Of a stretch of 64,000 nucleotides of DNA, positions 43,809-52,407 are shown piece after piece (position 1 is the stretch's first letter; each line of letters starts with the position of its first letter). The position numbers and the translations under genes were made by a program. This DNA is from Clostridiales bacterium (GTDB taxonomy: Bacteria > Bacillota > Clostridia > Tissierellales > GPF-1). The notes below the pieces were generated by a model, which worked only from the letters and a program-made list of their open reading frames with translations, searched no databases and was not told where the DNA came from. The DNA lies in contig JABXKS010000080.1 of the NCBI GenBank assembly GCA_013619125.1, forward strand, positions 28,820 through 92,819. Reading direction: 5' to 3'.

Positions 43809-44571
43809 CAAATAGCACCTCCTCGTCAGATTTGTTTAGTCCTGCTGGTGTTCCTTCTCCGATTACAAATTCGATTATAACTGCAATTACAACACCCATC
43901 AGGGTAACCGCCATAATTGGCAATTGCATATAAGAAGCCAAAACGAATCCCAATACATAGAAAATCGCCATTTTCTTAGAAATCATCATTTTCAGCAACA
44001 ACGCAAAACCAACGGCTGGCAACAATCCGGCTGCCGATTTCATTCCTTCGAGAACTTGTGTTGGAATGCTATTAACAAACGACTCCATTGCTTCTGCACC
44101 CATCAAAATTGATACAAATGCAATCACACCCATCGATACCGTCAATAGAGCAAAGGATGCCCAATGGATACGTTCCATTCCCTTTGAATTTCCTTCTTCC
44201 GCATATTTGATTGCCTTTGGCATCAAACTGGCACGAATCAGATAAATACCAATCTTTATCGCTTGTGAAAGCATGGCAATTGGCAATGCCAACGCCAACG
44301 CAATTTCAGGACCGCTCCCTGTCATAATGGCAAAGGCTGTTCCCAAAACACTTCCCGTTACCGTATCCGGTGGTGTAGCTGCACCAATTGCAACAACCCC
44401 CATGAATACAAGTTCCAACGTTCCCCCAATAATGACACCTGTTTGTAAATCTCCTAAAACCAATCCAACCAATGGTGCTAAAACGATCGGACGATTAATC
44501 ATAATTCCACCAAACAAATAATCACAATATCCAATCGCATTTACAAGTCCAATTAATAGCGCATTCATCAT
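43801..44571 (-). CDS. PTS mannose-family EIIC
   Basis: 256 residues, seven or eight hydrophobic segments. INRPIVLAPLVGLVLGDLQTGVIIGGTLELVFMGVVAIGAATPPD is the characteristic IIC start with the substrate-contact Glu region. It transports and, with EIID, couples to EIIB. It starts after AAGGAGGGG, 13 bases past EIIB. The family handles mannose, sorbose, fructose, or Amadori compounds; context (SIS deglycase) favours an amino-sugar or glycated amine. Confidence 0.93.
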   Translation of the reverse strand: MMNALLIGLVNAIGYCDYLFGGIMINRPIVLAPLVGLVLGDLQTGVIIGGTLELVFMGVVAIGAATPPDTVTGSVLGTAFAIMTGSGPEIALALALPIAMLSQAIKIGIYLIRASLMPKAIKYAEEGNSKGMERIHWASFALLTVSMGVIAFVSILMGAEAMESFVNSIPTQVLEGMKSAAGLLPAVGFALLLKMMISKKMAIFYVLGFVLASYMQLPIMAVTLMGVVIAVIIEFVIGEGTPAGLNKSDEEVLFDE

Positions 44572-44584
44572 TTGAATCCCCTCC

Positions 44585-45061
44585 TTATGATTTTAATAAT
44601 TCAATAATATTTTTCTTGGATTCCGTTGGTACTTGTCGTATTTCAACCTCCCTTCCCATGGAAACCAATTCGTTGAAAATTTGAATATCATCATCGTTGA
44701 CAAATACTGCTCTCGTCAACATCTCTCTACCTGGTTCCTTACGAATTCCACCCACATTAATATGCTGAACTTGATCGGTTAGTTTCGCTAACCGCAAAGC
44801 ATCTTCTGGCGTTTTTACGACAACAAAGAGTGACATGTTTTGCACTTTCGGATTTTCAATTAACTTAACTGTGTCCTCAATCGAGCGAACTGCTAACTTA
44901 ACGTCCGGCGGCGCCGCCATCTTAATACTCATTTTTATCAACGAATCATTTACTACTTGATCATTTGCTACAACAATCGCATCTACCCCTAACGATTTTG
45001 TCCAAGCAAAAGCAACTTGTCCATGAAGCAGGCGATCATCAATTCTCAGCAATTTAACCAT
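44585..45061 (-). CDS. PTS mannose-family EIIB
   Basis: 158 residues. LLRIDDRLLHGQVAFAW carries the phospho-acceptor His13 of the IIB-man fold. It accepts phosphate from EIIA and gives it to the sugar. The start is preceded by AAAGGAGG and overlaps the end of the EIIA gene by 16 bases. Its length and sequence match typical PTS sorbose/mannose subunit IIB. Confidence 0.94.
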   Translation of the reverse strand: MVKLLRIDDRLLHGQVAFAWTKSLGVDAIVVANDQVVNDSLIKMSIKMAAPPDVKLAVRSIEDTVKLIENPKVQNMSLFVVVKTPEDALRLAKLTDQVQHINVGGIRKEPGREMLTRAVFVNDDDIQIFNELVSMGREVEIRQVPTESKKNIIELLKS

Positions 45062-45480
45062 TCGTCATCCTCCTTTTCTTCCTTATATTTTTTTATTTCA
45101 TCATTCATATAAAGGATTGATTCCTTCCCTTTCGTCATACAGGAGTAAATTTGCTCTGCTCGTATTTCACCGTCCGGCAATAAAAGCAATTCCAACAATA
45201 ACGATAAATTCATCCCTGAAAGAAGATGAACCCCGGGCATTCCCACCAAGCTCGTCAACGCCGTATGCACACTCCCGCCGATCAAGTCGGTTACAATTAC
45301 ATATTCATCCGCCGGATTCGCCTCCATATAGGCCTTCACCTGCCGTAGCAATTGTTCTGTTTTTCCTTCTGGTGTCAGCGAAAACGCCGCAAGATCCTTG
45401 CGTTCTCCTAAAATCATTTCGATGGTTCCCACCATCCCTGTTGCCAGACTTCCATGGGAAGCCAAAATAAACTGTCTCAT
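45046..45480 (-). CDS. PTS mannose-family EIIA
   Basis: 144 residues from the ATG at 45480, after AAGGAGAAG; an ATG at 45501 is before that site. MRQFILASHGSLATGMVGT has the phospho-His9 of IIA-man; VIVTDLIGGSVHTAL is the conserved second motif. First gene of the operon, immediately downstream of a perfect sigma-54 promoter, so it is switched on by the LevR-type activator encoded just beyond. Confidence 0.93.
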   Translation of the reverse strand: MRQFILASHGSLATGMVGTIEMILGERKDLAAFSLTPEGKTEQLLRQVKAYMEANPADEYVIVTDLIGGSVHTALTSLVGMPGVHLLSGMNLSLLLELLLLPDGEIRAEQIYSCMTKGKESILYMNDEIKKYKEEKEDDEWLNC

Positions 45481-45518
45481 ATACTTCTCCTTATTGATCA
45501 TTCATCACTTTATTACAG

Positions 45519-45534
45519 TGCAAGAAGCGTGCCA
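45519..45534 (-). promoter_or_regulatory. Sigma-54 (-24/-12) promoter of the PTS operon
   Basis: On the minus strand TGGCACGCTTCTTGCA, an exact match to TGGCAC-N5-TTGCW, lies 39 bases before the EIIA start. The adjacent activator contains GAYTGA-type sigma-54 contact motif, so the pair is consistent. Confidence 0.92.
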
Positions 45535-45562
45535 TCTTTAGTGTTGAAAGATGGCACGCTTC
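45524..45562. terminator. Hairpin overlapping the sigma-54 promoter, after the activator gene
   Basis: GAAGCGTGCCATCTTT (45524-45539) and AAAGATGGCACGCTTC (45547-45562) form a perfect 16-bp stem around a 7-base loop. It lies 27 bases beyond the activator's stop on the minus strand; no T-run follows, so termination may be imperfect. The -24 element is part of one arm. Confidence 0.7.
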
Positions 45563-45588
45563 TGTTGTATTGCGTCAAACCGCTATTT

Positions 45589-48351
45589 TTAAAGGTATTG
45601 CGAGATAATATCAAATATATATCCAATTTCCGCAACAGGAATTTCAACACTATATTTCATCTCAATGAATTCCATACTCTCCTTAATCATTCTAACGTTC
45701 TCAAGTTGACTTTCCTGAAACTCCTCTAAATCTGGATACCGCTCAATCTCATTTTTCATTATCAATCGCTCAATCAAACAGCTCAAATGAATATATAAAC
45801 TCATAATCGTACGGTTTTGAAATTGCACATTCAATTGCTTTTGAAGCAAATCCAATGCTTCTTGAATGGAGTCAACCACCTTATCTGGATTCAAAATCGT
45901 TAGATGCTCCAATAAATTCTGCAAAGAAAAGTTTTTAACGATCTCGCGATTCAATTCCTCAAAATGATTTTCCGGCAAATATTTTTTAAAAAACAAATCC
46001 AATTCACGCACTTCATTCCCAGAGACTATATCCTCAATCGCTACATACGGAATATCATTTCGCTTCGGATCCATCGTTCCAAAAATGATCTCCACATCGT
46101 ATTTTTCTCGCACTTTTTTCACATATTCATCCGAAATAATCTGTCGATAATCACAAGGAATAAATGCAAAATCCAAAGAAAGCGGCAAAGCACTTTTGAA
46201 CAGCTCAACAAACTTTTTGGCCGTGCCGATTCCCGTTGCGCACGATACCAAAATTGCCTTTGGCTTTTCCTTCGCATACATAATTTGATACGTCGGTGTA
46301 ATGGTTCGACTTGTCTTTTCTAGAATCTCTTCAATTTCTTTCCCTTGTATGATTTGAAAACCAATTTCCAACGCAAGTCGTGTCGTGATGTTATTGATGA
46401 CCCCAATGGTTCGATCTTCAAACATTGACAACCCGTCACATATGTCCTCTAGCGAACCCATGTCTACCATCAAAATAATCTTCTTAAACGCATGCATGCG
46501 ATACATGAATTTCCGCAACTTTGTGATGATTGTCTCCGTTGAAACATCCAGCGGCATGTCAATCGCTTCGAAAATATATTTGCCTACCATTTTATTTGTT
46601 GCATTGGCAATACTGCTTGCCGTTGAATACCCGTGGCTCAAAATGACACCTAAAATTTTCTCATTTGAAATTTGCGTCTGTAAAGCATATAAATTAAGCA
46701 AAATAACAATTTTCACAAATGAATCATATTCAAAATCCAAATTTTTCTTAATCAATCCGTGAAATTCGTCGCCAATCATATATTCCTTTGGATAATTTAC
46801 CTGCAAATAATTTAAAATTCGATTCATCGCTTTATCACTAATCTCTAATTGTTCATAAAATAAACCACACTCATTTAGATAAAGTGAAAGCGGACGGATC
46901 GAGTCATGGTCCATTTGCACACCGTATTTTGCATGAATCATTTCCGCTAATGTTCGCAACGTCGTATTCATCAATTCCAACTTCGGCTTAATTCGTAAGT
47001 CTTCATGATCTTGAAACATTAAATAATCATAGTATTGTGCCACTAACGCTAAACATTCTGAAATCACATGCTCAGGCTCCATTTCAGAACGAAATAATCG
47101 TTCAAAACACAAATCGATATCATGATGAAAATCAAGAAAACGATTGAGTCGTTCCTTATTCTGCGTTTTAACCATCGCCTCGCTGATTAAGAACAAATCA
47201 CTCTGATCCTCTTCATAATGATATTCAATGCGCCGATTCACCATTTGCTGAATTACAGAAACGGGAAGATGACGCCGATGCACATGCAAGCTTTTCCGCA
47301 ATCGATCTTGCATATATGCGGTCGCACACATCTGCTTGATCACATTCTTCAATTCACCGACATTACCCTCATATTCCGTACCCAGCAACGCCTGAAAGGC
47401 TTGTCTGCTAATCCGAATTTCTTTTTTTATCTCTTTCGATTCTTCCAACAAAAAGCGAACCATTAATTGTTTTCGTTCATCAATAGAGTACTCCGACAAA
47501 GCTGGTATCTTAATAAGCATCGGAATCCGTCTCATAAAAGTTGGCAACAATACTTCTTTAGGTTCTTCCGTCGTCGCAAAAATCATTCGAACATTTGCTT
47601 CAACCCAATTTGCATTATCTCCCAATCTTCGATACTTATTCTGATCCATCAGCACAAATAATTTCTCTTGCCCTTTGCTGCTTAGACAATGAACTTCATC
47701 TAAAAAAAGAAATCCACCTTCTGCTTTTTCTAAAAGTCCAGGCATGTCTTTGTCCGCACCCGTATAGGCGCCTTTAACCGCACCAAAAAGATTTGCTGTC
47801 AACAATTCGGGATTATCCGCAAATTCTGCACAATTCAATGTGACAAACGGGCTCGAATCATCTAGAATTTTTTGCTTCACCGCATACTCCATCATCTGTT
47901 TTGCCAAAGAACTTTTCCCAGAACCCGTTGGTCCGTTAATTAAAATAGGCAATCCTTTCGGTGGGTAACTAGCAGCTGCCTTTAACTGTCCCAACACTTC
48001 ATATAAGATTCCTTGCGCGCCAATCACTTCTGTAAAAGCATGCTCTTGATGCACTTCTTTCTGAAGCGTATTTCTCAATTGTTCCACACTCTCTAATTCC
48101 AGTTCATGAATCACAACTAAAAACCGTTCTTCCAATTCTTGCTTATGTAAAAACAAAACAGGGCGTGTTTCGATTTTCAAAACATCTCCGGTTCGAACCA
48201 ATTGATTTAAATATTGACTCGCCGTACTTCGCTTCAATTCAGCCTTTTCTGCAATCCGTGACGCAGTCAGCTCTTCAAAATCTATCGGATCATCCAAATC
48301 ACATATTTTTGTCTGCTCTCGCAAATATAATAAAATTTTCTCTTTTTTCAT
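45589..48351 (-). CDS. LevR/GfrR-type sigma-54-dependent activator with PTS regulatory domains
   Basis: 920 residues. N-terminal winged helix (about 1-65), AAA+ domain with Walker A GPTGSGKS (140-147), the sigma-54 contact loop GAYTGA (194-199) and Walker B LDE (217-219). The C-terminal half carries PRD1 (about 390-480), an EIIA-man-like domain (about 545-680), an EIIB-gat-like part with Cys in VSCATGIG (about 695) and a second PRD (about 800-920). PTS phosphorylation of the PRD and EII-like domains sets its activity. It starts after GAGGTGG. It drives the downstream mannose-family operon. Confidence 0.92.
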   Translation of the reverse strand: MKKEKILLYLREQTKICDLDDPIDFEELTASRIAEKAELKRSTASQYLNQLVRTGDVLKIETRPVLFLHKQELEERFLVVIHELELESVEQLRNTLQKEVHQEHAFTEVIGAQGILYEVLGQLKAAASYPPKGLPILINGPTGSGKSSLAKQMMEYAVKQKILDDSSPFVTLNCAEFADNPELLTANLFGAVKGAYTGADKDMPGLLEKAEGGFLFLDEVHCLSSKGQEKLFVLMDQNKYRRLGDNANWVEANVRMIFATTEEPKEVLLPTFMRRIPMLIKIPALSEYSIDERKQLMVRFLLEESKEIKKEIRISRQAFQALLGTEYEGNVGELKNVIKQMCATAYMQDRLRKSLHVHRRHLPVSVIQQMVNRRIEYHYEEDQSDLFLISEAMVKTQNKERLNRFLDFHHDIDLCFERLFRSEMEPEHVISECLALVAQYYDYLMFQDHEDLRIKPKLELMNTTLRTLAEMIHAKYGVQMDHDSIRPLSLYLNECGLFYEQLEISDKAMNRILNYLQVNYPKEYMIGDEFHGLIKKNLDFEYDSFVKIVILLNLYALQTQISNEKILGVILSHGYSTASSIANATNKMVGKYIFEAIDMPLDVSTETIITKLRKFMYRMHAFKKIILMVDMGSLEDICDGLSMFEDRTIGVINNITTRLALEIGFQIIQGKEIEEILEKTSRTITPTYQIMYAKEKPKAILVSCATGIGTAKKFVELFKSALPLSLDFAFIPCDYRQIISDEYVKKVREKYDVEIIFGTMDPKRNDIPYVAIEDIVSGNEVRELDLFFKKYLPENHFEELNREIVKNFSLQNLLEHLTILNPDKVVDSIQEALDLLQKQLNVQFQNRTIMSLYIHLSCLIERLIMKNEIERYPDLEEFQESQLENVRMIKESMEFIEMKYSVEIPVAEIGYIFDIISQYL

Positions 48352-48375
48352 TCGGCCACCTCATAACTTCTTGCC

Positions 48376-48401
48376 TGTCATTATACATGAGAATAATGAC
48401 A
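48376..48401 (-). promoter_or_regulatory. Dyad and -10 region upstream of the LevR-type gene
   Basis: TGTCATTAT-N8-ATAATGACA is a perfect 9-bp inverted repeat 25 bases before the start codon. A TATAAT -10-like box lies inside it on the minus strand. It may be an autoregulatory site. Confidence 0.55.
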
Positions 48402-48498
48402 CGGAAAATATAAATCTAATTTATCAACCCCACCACCGAACTTTATTTTATAATGTCATACTGAAAATTACAGAGAATGCCCAATAGTGAAGAAAAAA

Positions 48499-48522
48499 AT
48501 AGCGTTACCGAAGTAACGCTAT
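48499..48522 (-). terminator. Terminator of the EamA gene
   Basis: ATAGCGTTAC and GTAACGCTAT form a perfect 10-bp stem around CGAA, with T-run on the minus strand. It overlaps the stop at 48519. Confidence 0.85.
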
Positions 48523-49415
48523 CCCATTGATTTTTTCATTTTTAAAACCTGCTTTTTCTCAGCTGCGCCATCGAAAGCAATACAGACAACCGCCAAGAAA
48601 ATGGCCATGCAGCCCAGCCCAGAGCGGAAATCCAATCGTTCTCCATAAACCAGCATCCCAGAGACCATCCCCACAACGGGCTCCAGCATATTGATCATAG
48701 ATGCCTTTGTCGCACCGATGGTTTTGATTCCATAGGTCAACAGCAAAAGCGCAAAGACTGTTGACACCTGCGAGATAAAGAGCAGATCTCCCCATGCCCG
48801 TACATTCGAAGGAACTACCAACTGCCCCTTCCAAATCGCCTGTAATCCAAAGAAAAACACTGATACCAAAGTAACATAAAAGAGAATCTGAGGGGCCGGC
48901 AACTCCCGCAAGCTCGTTTCACGATTGCCGATTACATAAACCGCGTACGTAATCCCAGACAATACCGCCCAGGTAATCCCTTTAACAGATAATCCGCCGC
49001 TCAAGTCCATCAAAAGTACCAATCCAATTACCGCCGAGATCACAGCAAGCCACTTCATCCCGGAAGCTTTTTCATGAAACACGCCTATCATCAACAAAAC
49101 AACAAAGATCGGATAGGTGAAATGAAACATGGTGGCCAAGCCTACCGGTAAGGTTTCATAGGAACTAGCCAGAAAAAAAGCCGTCAAACCAAATCCAGCC
49201 ACACCCAAAACAACAAGATCCTTCAATTGCTGCTTTGTCACACGCAGTCTTTTTTTGCTTGCCAGCAAATAGATACCGATCGCAAGATGCGCCAGTAAAA
49301 ATCGATAAAAGACCACTGATACCGTCGGCATACCTTGCAAAATCAAATCCTTTGTAAAAACCGGCATAATCCCATACGCAATGGACGCCAATCCTACCGC
49401 TATTATTCCCTTCAT
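48519..49415 (-). CDS. DMT-superfamily EamA transporter
   Basis: 298 residues from the ATG at 49415 (GAGGGTATTTGCGG upstream); the frame extends to 49607 but that part lies over the NhaC end. Ten hydrophobic segments in two EamA repeats: MKGIIAVGLASIAYGIMPVFTKDLI and ITWAVLSGITYAVYVIGNRE. Such carriers export amino acids or metabolites. It sits downstream of nhaC in the opine-dehydrogenase cluster. A deleted second copy of this locus is present at 41741-41924. Confidence 0.86.
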   Translation of the reverse strand: MKGIIAVGLASIAYGIMPVFTKDLILQGMPTVSVVFYRFLLAHLAIGIYLLASKKRLRVTKQQLKDLVVLGVAGFGLTAFFLASSYETLPVGLATMFHFTYPIFVVLLMIGVFHEKASGMKWLAVISAVIGLVLLMDLSGGLSVKGITWAVLSGITYAVYVIGNRETSLRELPAPQILFYVTLVSVFFFGLQAIWKGQLVVPSNVRAWGDLLFISQVSTVFALLLLTYGIKTIGATKASMINMLEPVVGMVSGMLVYGERLDFRSGLGCMAIFLAVVCIAFDGAAEKKQVLKMKKSMG

Positions 49416-49557
49416 TCCGCAAATACCCTCATTCTTTCTCTGAATTCTCCCTTGCCAAAAAGTCCACTTGCCTGCAGTATAAACCACAACCTCTTTTTTG
49501 TATAGTAGAATTCTTTCTATTCCTTCCCACCCATTGAGTGAGAAGGAACATCTTTTT

Positions 49558-51012
49558 CTATTGAGCCAAGCGAATCGATTCCACTTCATCTTTCGAAGAA
49601 GAAACAACCGGCTGAATTCTTGCTATGCCAAATCCTGTAAATGCACAGAACATAGACATAAAGATTCCCAGATAACAAGAAATTGCCCAAATACCGTACT
49701 GACCGACTTGAACGCCCAACACTTCCACATAGAAGATCGCCGATGCGCCCCATGGCACAAAGGGAAGCCACATAGTTCCTGCATCTTCCAAGGTTCTTGA
49801 AAGATTTTTCGCTTCCAACCCCATCTCCTTATAGGTATCCTTCAACAAGGTTCCAATCATAATAAAAGCTACGGAAGCAACACCAGCGGTAAAGACCATA
49901 ACAAGGCTCGCAAGTATCGTGATCCCAATCAGCTGCCATTCTTTTTTAATCTTGCCATTTAGAGGACTCATAAGCGCCTCCAAACATCCGATCTTGTCGA
50001 TAATTCCGGCAAAAGAATACCCGCAGAAAATGGTTACCACAATATTCATCATGGAACGTATCCCACCTCGATTGGCCAGCTTCATGACCGGAGCAATAAT
50101 CGTATCCGGATCCACGCCTTTTACTGCCGCCATATTGACATTAAAACCAGATACAACAGCTGTCATCCCATCGCTAAGATCAAATCCATGAATAACCGAT
50201 CCCAAAACGATTGCTACAGCCGAAGACAGCAACATCAATGGGACAGTCGGTTTTTTCATAATCGAACCAACAACGATAATGACAATCGGCAACAACAGCA
50301 AGATGTTCCAGTTATACAAGGCATCCAGATTCGCCATTAACAGTCGAATGCTTTCACTTTGTCCTACTTCCACCCCGCTGAATTGCATTCCAGCTATGAA
50401 ATATACCGCAAGACCGATAGCCGCCGCCGGTAGGGTTGTATAAAGCATATGCCTGATATGCTCAAATAGTTCCGCACCGCTCACCAGTGGTGCCAGATTG
50501 GTCGTATCTGACAATGGAGACATTTTGTCACCGAATACGCCACCTGCAATAATAGCTCCGGCAGCCATGCCCAATGGGATCCCCATTTGCTCCGCCACAC
50601 CAATCAGTGCAACGCCTGCTGTCGCCGTAGATCCCCATGCCGTCCCAGTGGCTGTGGAAACGATTGCCACAATGATAAATGCCGTAACCAGGAACCATGA
50701 TGGATTAATTAGTTTCAATCCATAGTAAATCATCATGGGTACTGTACCTGAATAGACCCATGTTCCTACAACAATGCCTACAGAAAGAATAATAAAGAGC
50801 GTCGGCATCGTCTGCTTCAACTTTTCAGATATTCCCTCTTCCATCTCAGCATAGGTATAACCCAATCGAATGCCTACGATTGCCGCATATACGGCACTAA
50901 TAATCAATAGCGGCTGTATGCCGATGTTAAAAATTCCTTTTCCAATGCCAATGGTGGCAAACATAACCAATATACATGATAGCGCCAGTCCAAATGTCGG
51001 TTTTTTCTTCAT
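49558..51012 (-). CDS. NhaC-family Na+/H+ or amino-acid antiporter
   Basis: 484 residues with 11-13 hydrophobic segments. PTFGLALSCILVM, the GTAWGSTATAGVALIG loop, GGVFGDKMSPLSDTTNLAP and FVPWGASAIFYVEVLG are family hallmarks. NhaC members move Na+ for H+, and some carry lactate/malate or amino acids. Its position next to an opine-type dehydrogenase suggests a substrate importer rather than ion homeostasis, an inference. The ATG follows GGAGGGAG. Confidence 0.88.
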   Translation of the reverse strand: MKKKPTFGLALSCILVMFATIGIGKGIFNIGIQPLLIISAVYAAIVGIRLGYTYAEMEEGISEKLKQTMPTLFIILSVGIVVGTWVYSGTVPMMIYYGLKLINPSWFLVTAFIIVAIVSTATGTAWGSTATAGVALIGVAEQMGIPLGMAAGAIIAGGVFGDKMSPLSDTTNLAPLVSGAELFEHIRHMLYTTLPAAAIGLAVYFIAGMQFSGVEVGQSESIRLLMANLDALYNWNILLLLPIVIIVVGSIMKKPTVPLMLLSSAVAIVLGSVIHGFDLSDGMTAVVSGFNVNMAAVKGVDPDTIIAPVMKLANRGGIRSMMNIVVTIFCGYSFAGIIDKIGCLEALMSPLNGKIKKEWQLIGITILASLVMVFTAGVASVAFIMIGTLLKDTYKEMGLEAKNLSRTLEDAGTMWLPFVPWGASAIFYVEVLGVQVGQYGIWAISCYLGIFMSMFCAFTGFGIARIQPVVSSSKDEVESIRLAQ

Positions 51013-51071
51013 ACAATACTCCCTCCATCGCCTCTTTTCATCTTATTTCCGCCTATTCTGATAGAGACCCT

Positions 51072-51112
51072 GATATCAAGAAAATTGGCTATTTCGCCAA
51101 TTTCTTGATGTC
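51072..51112. other. Long hairpin between the opine dehydrogenase and nhaC
   Basis: GATATCAAG-A-AAATTGGC pairs with GCCAATTT-CTTGATGTC, about 17 bp with one bulge and one G-U. There is no T-run, so it may stabilise mRNA or attenuate rather than end transcription. Confidence 0.6.
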
Positions 51113-51138
51113 CTGATGTTCCGTTCTACTGTTCTTCC

Positions 51139-52233
51139 TTATACTCTACCGATCAATTCACCCAATGTCGCATTTTCAAATCCCAAACTTTTCAGGGTCA
51201 AACCACCTTCGCGAAAATCGCGCTGCAGCATGGTGCCGCCCAACGTGATCACGGAATCAATATTCGGTGTCTTCACGCCTGCCGCTTGTCCAAGATCAGA
51301 CCACAATACCAGACCAGTGGAAATGTCTTCTGTAAAATATCTTGACGTGCAACTTACCGGGCCTTTGATTTGTGTGAAAACCGGGCTTGTATTAAACAGC
51401 TCCTGAAGATCGTCTTCTTCATTAACAAAATAACCCCGTCTTGCTCGACTTTCAACAGCATCCTCAATCTCGAAGCCAAACGCTTTCCCGATTGCCATTT
51501 GCTCATTTTCAATGCCGCGAAGAACGCGAGTTGTATGCTCGGTAATACCTTCTTTGTATAGCCAGAAATCACCTCTTGAATAATCGATTCGACCTGCATT
51601 CAACAAGCATGGTCCCGGATGAACAACAGGGTTCCCATTTTCCAATGTTACATGCCAAACATTCTTGGCCGCAACCAATCCATCATACAATTGCGAACAA
51701 GCTTGAAGCGCTTCTTCTGTATTTTCTTGCGGATATGCCGCTACGAATAGCTTGTGCACACGCAATGTTAACTCCACTCTGGCTTCATCATAAAACGCTC
51801 TAGTACCATAGGTCAATGAGTTAGCTTCACAAATTTTGAAGGATTTGTCAATTCCCATCTCCTTGGCTTTATTTACAAACCGTACAGATCCCATGGCAGC
51901 CGCGCCATTTAAGAAAATCACTTGATCTTCACTGACAACAGGAGCCAACACTTCTGCAAAAGCTTCAATGGCAAATCCCGGAACAACCAGCATAACCACT
52001 TGCGCATCTTTAATCGCCTCTTCAATGTTGTCTGTGACTGTAGCGATTTCAACAAAGGATTCGCCTTGATCATCTTGCAAAAGAACTCCGCCTTTTTCTT
52101 TGATTAAACTCAAATTCGAGAAGAAAGCCGGCAATTCATATAATGACGTTTCCAATCCCTTTGTCTTCAAATCCGCAGCAGCCGTTACGCCACCGTTTCC
52201 CCCACCTAATACTGCAACCTTTTTTACTTTCAT
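51139..52233 (-). CDS. Opine/octopine-family NAD(P) dehydrogenase
   Basis: 364 residues from the ATG at 52233 after AAGGAGGAT. The N-terminal Rossmann motif is VAVLGGGNGGVTAAADL; the C-terminal octopine/nopaline domain contains HPGPCLLNAGRIDYSRGDFWLYKEG with the catalytic His region. The family reductively couples a 2-oxoacid with an amino acid, or oxidises such opines. It sits between a PucR-type regulator and NhaC. Whether it makes or degrades an opine is not resolved, but clustered transporters favour uptake and oxidation. Confidence 0.88.
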   Translation of the reverse strand: MKVKKVAVLGGGNGGVTAAADLKTKGLETSLYELPAFFSNLSLIKEKGGVLLQDDQGESFVEIATVTDNIEEAIKDAQVVMLVVPGFAIEAFAEVLAPVVSEDQVIFLNGAAAMGSVRFVNKAKEMGIDKSFKICEANSLTYGTRAFYDEARVELTLRVHKLFVAAYPQENTEEALQACSQLYDGLVAAKNVWHVTLENGNPVVHPGPCLLNAGRIDYSRGDFWLYKEGITEHTTRVLRGIENEQMAIGKAFGFEIEDAVESRARRGYFVNEEDDLQELFNTSPVFTQIKGPVSCTSRYFTEDISTGLVLWSDLGQAAGVKTPNIDSVITLGGTMLQRDFREGGLTLKSLGFENATLGELIGRV

Positions 52234-52285
52234 TGTAATCCTCCTTAACAATTGATAATTTTTAAGAACTTTGCTAAGGAAAGTA

Positions 52286-52348
52286 TATCAGCTGATAATT
52301 TCGATTGATATGGAACGTTTTCCATAAATCTTTGTGCTGTAGCACAAA
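52286..52348 (-). promoter_or_regulatory. Three palindromes in the opine dehydrogenase promoter
   Basis: TATCAGCTGATA (52286-52297), ATGGAA-N4-TTCCAT (52310-52325) and TTTGTGCT-GT-AGCACAAA (52331-52348) are perfect dyads. A minus-strand TATACT (52287-52282) may be the -10 box, touching the first palindrome. They are candidate operators for the adjacent PucR protein. Confidence 0.65.
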
Positions 52349-52374
52349 TCCTTCAACCCGACGTCTGAACCGAA

Positions 52375-52403
52375 AAAGGCAGAGCACTTTCCGCTCTGCC
52401 TTT
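52375..52403 (-). terminator. Terminator of the PucR gene
   Basis: AAAGGCAGAGC pairs with GCTCTGCCTTT around a 7-base loop, followed by T residues on the minus strand. The opine dehydrogenase therefore has its own promoter. Confidence 0.85.
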
Positions 52404-52407
52404 CTGG

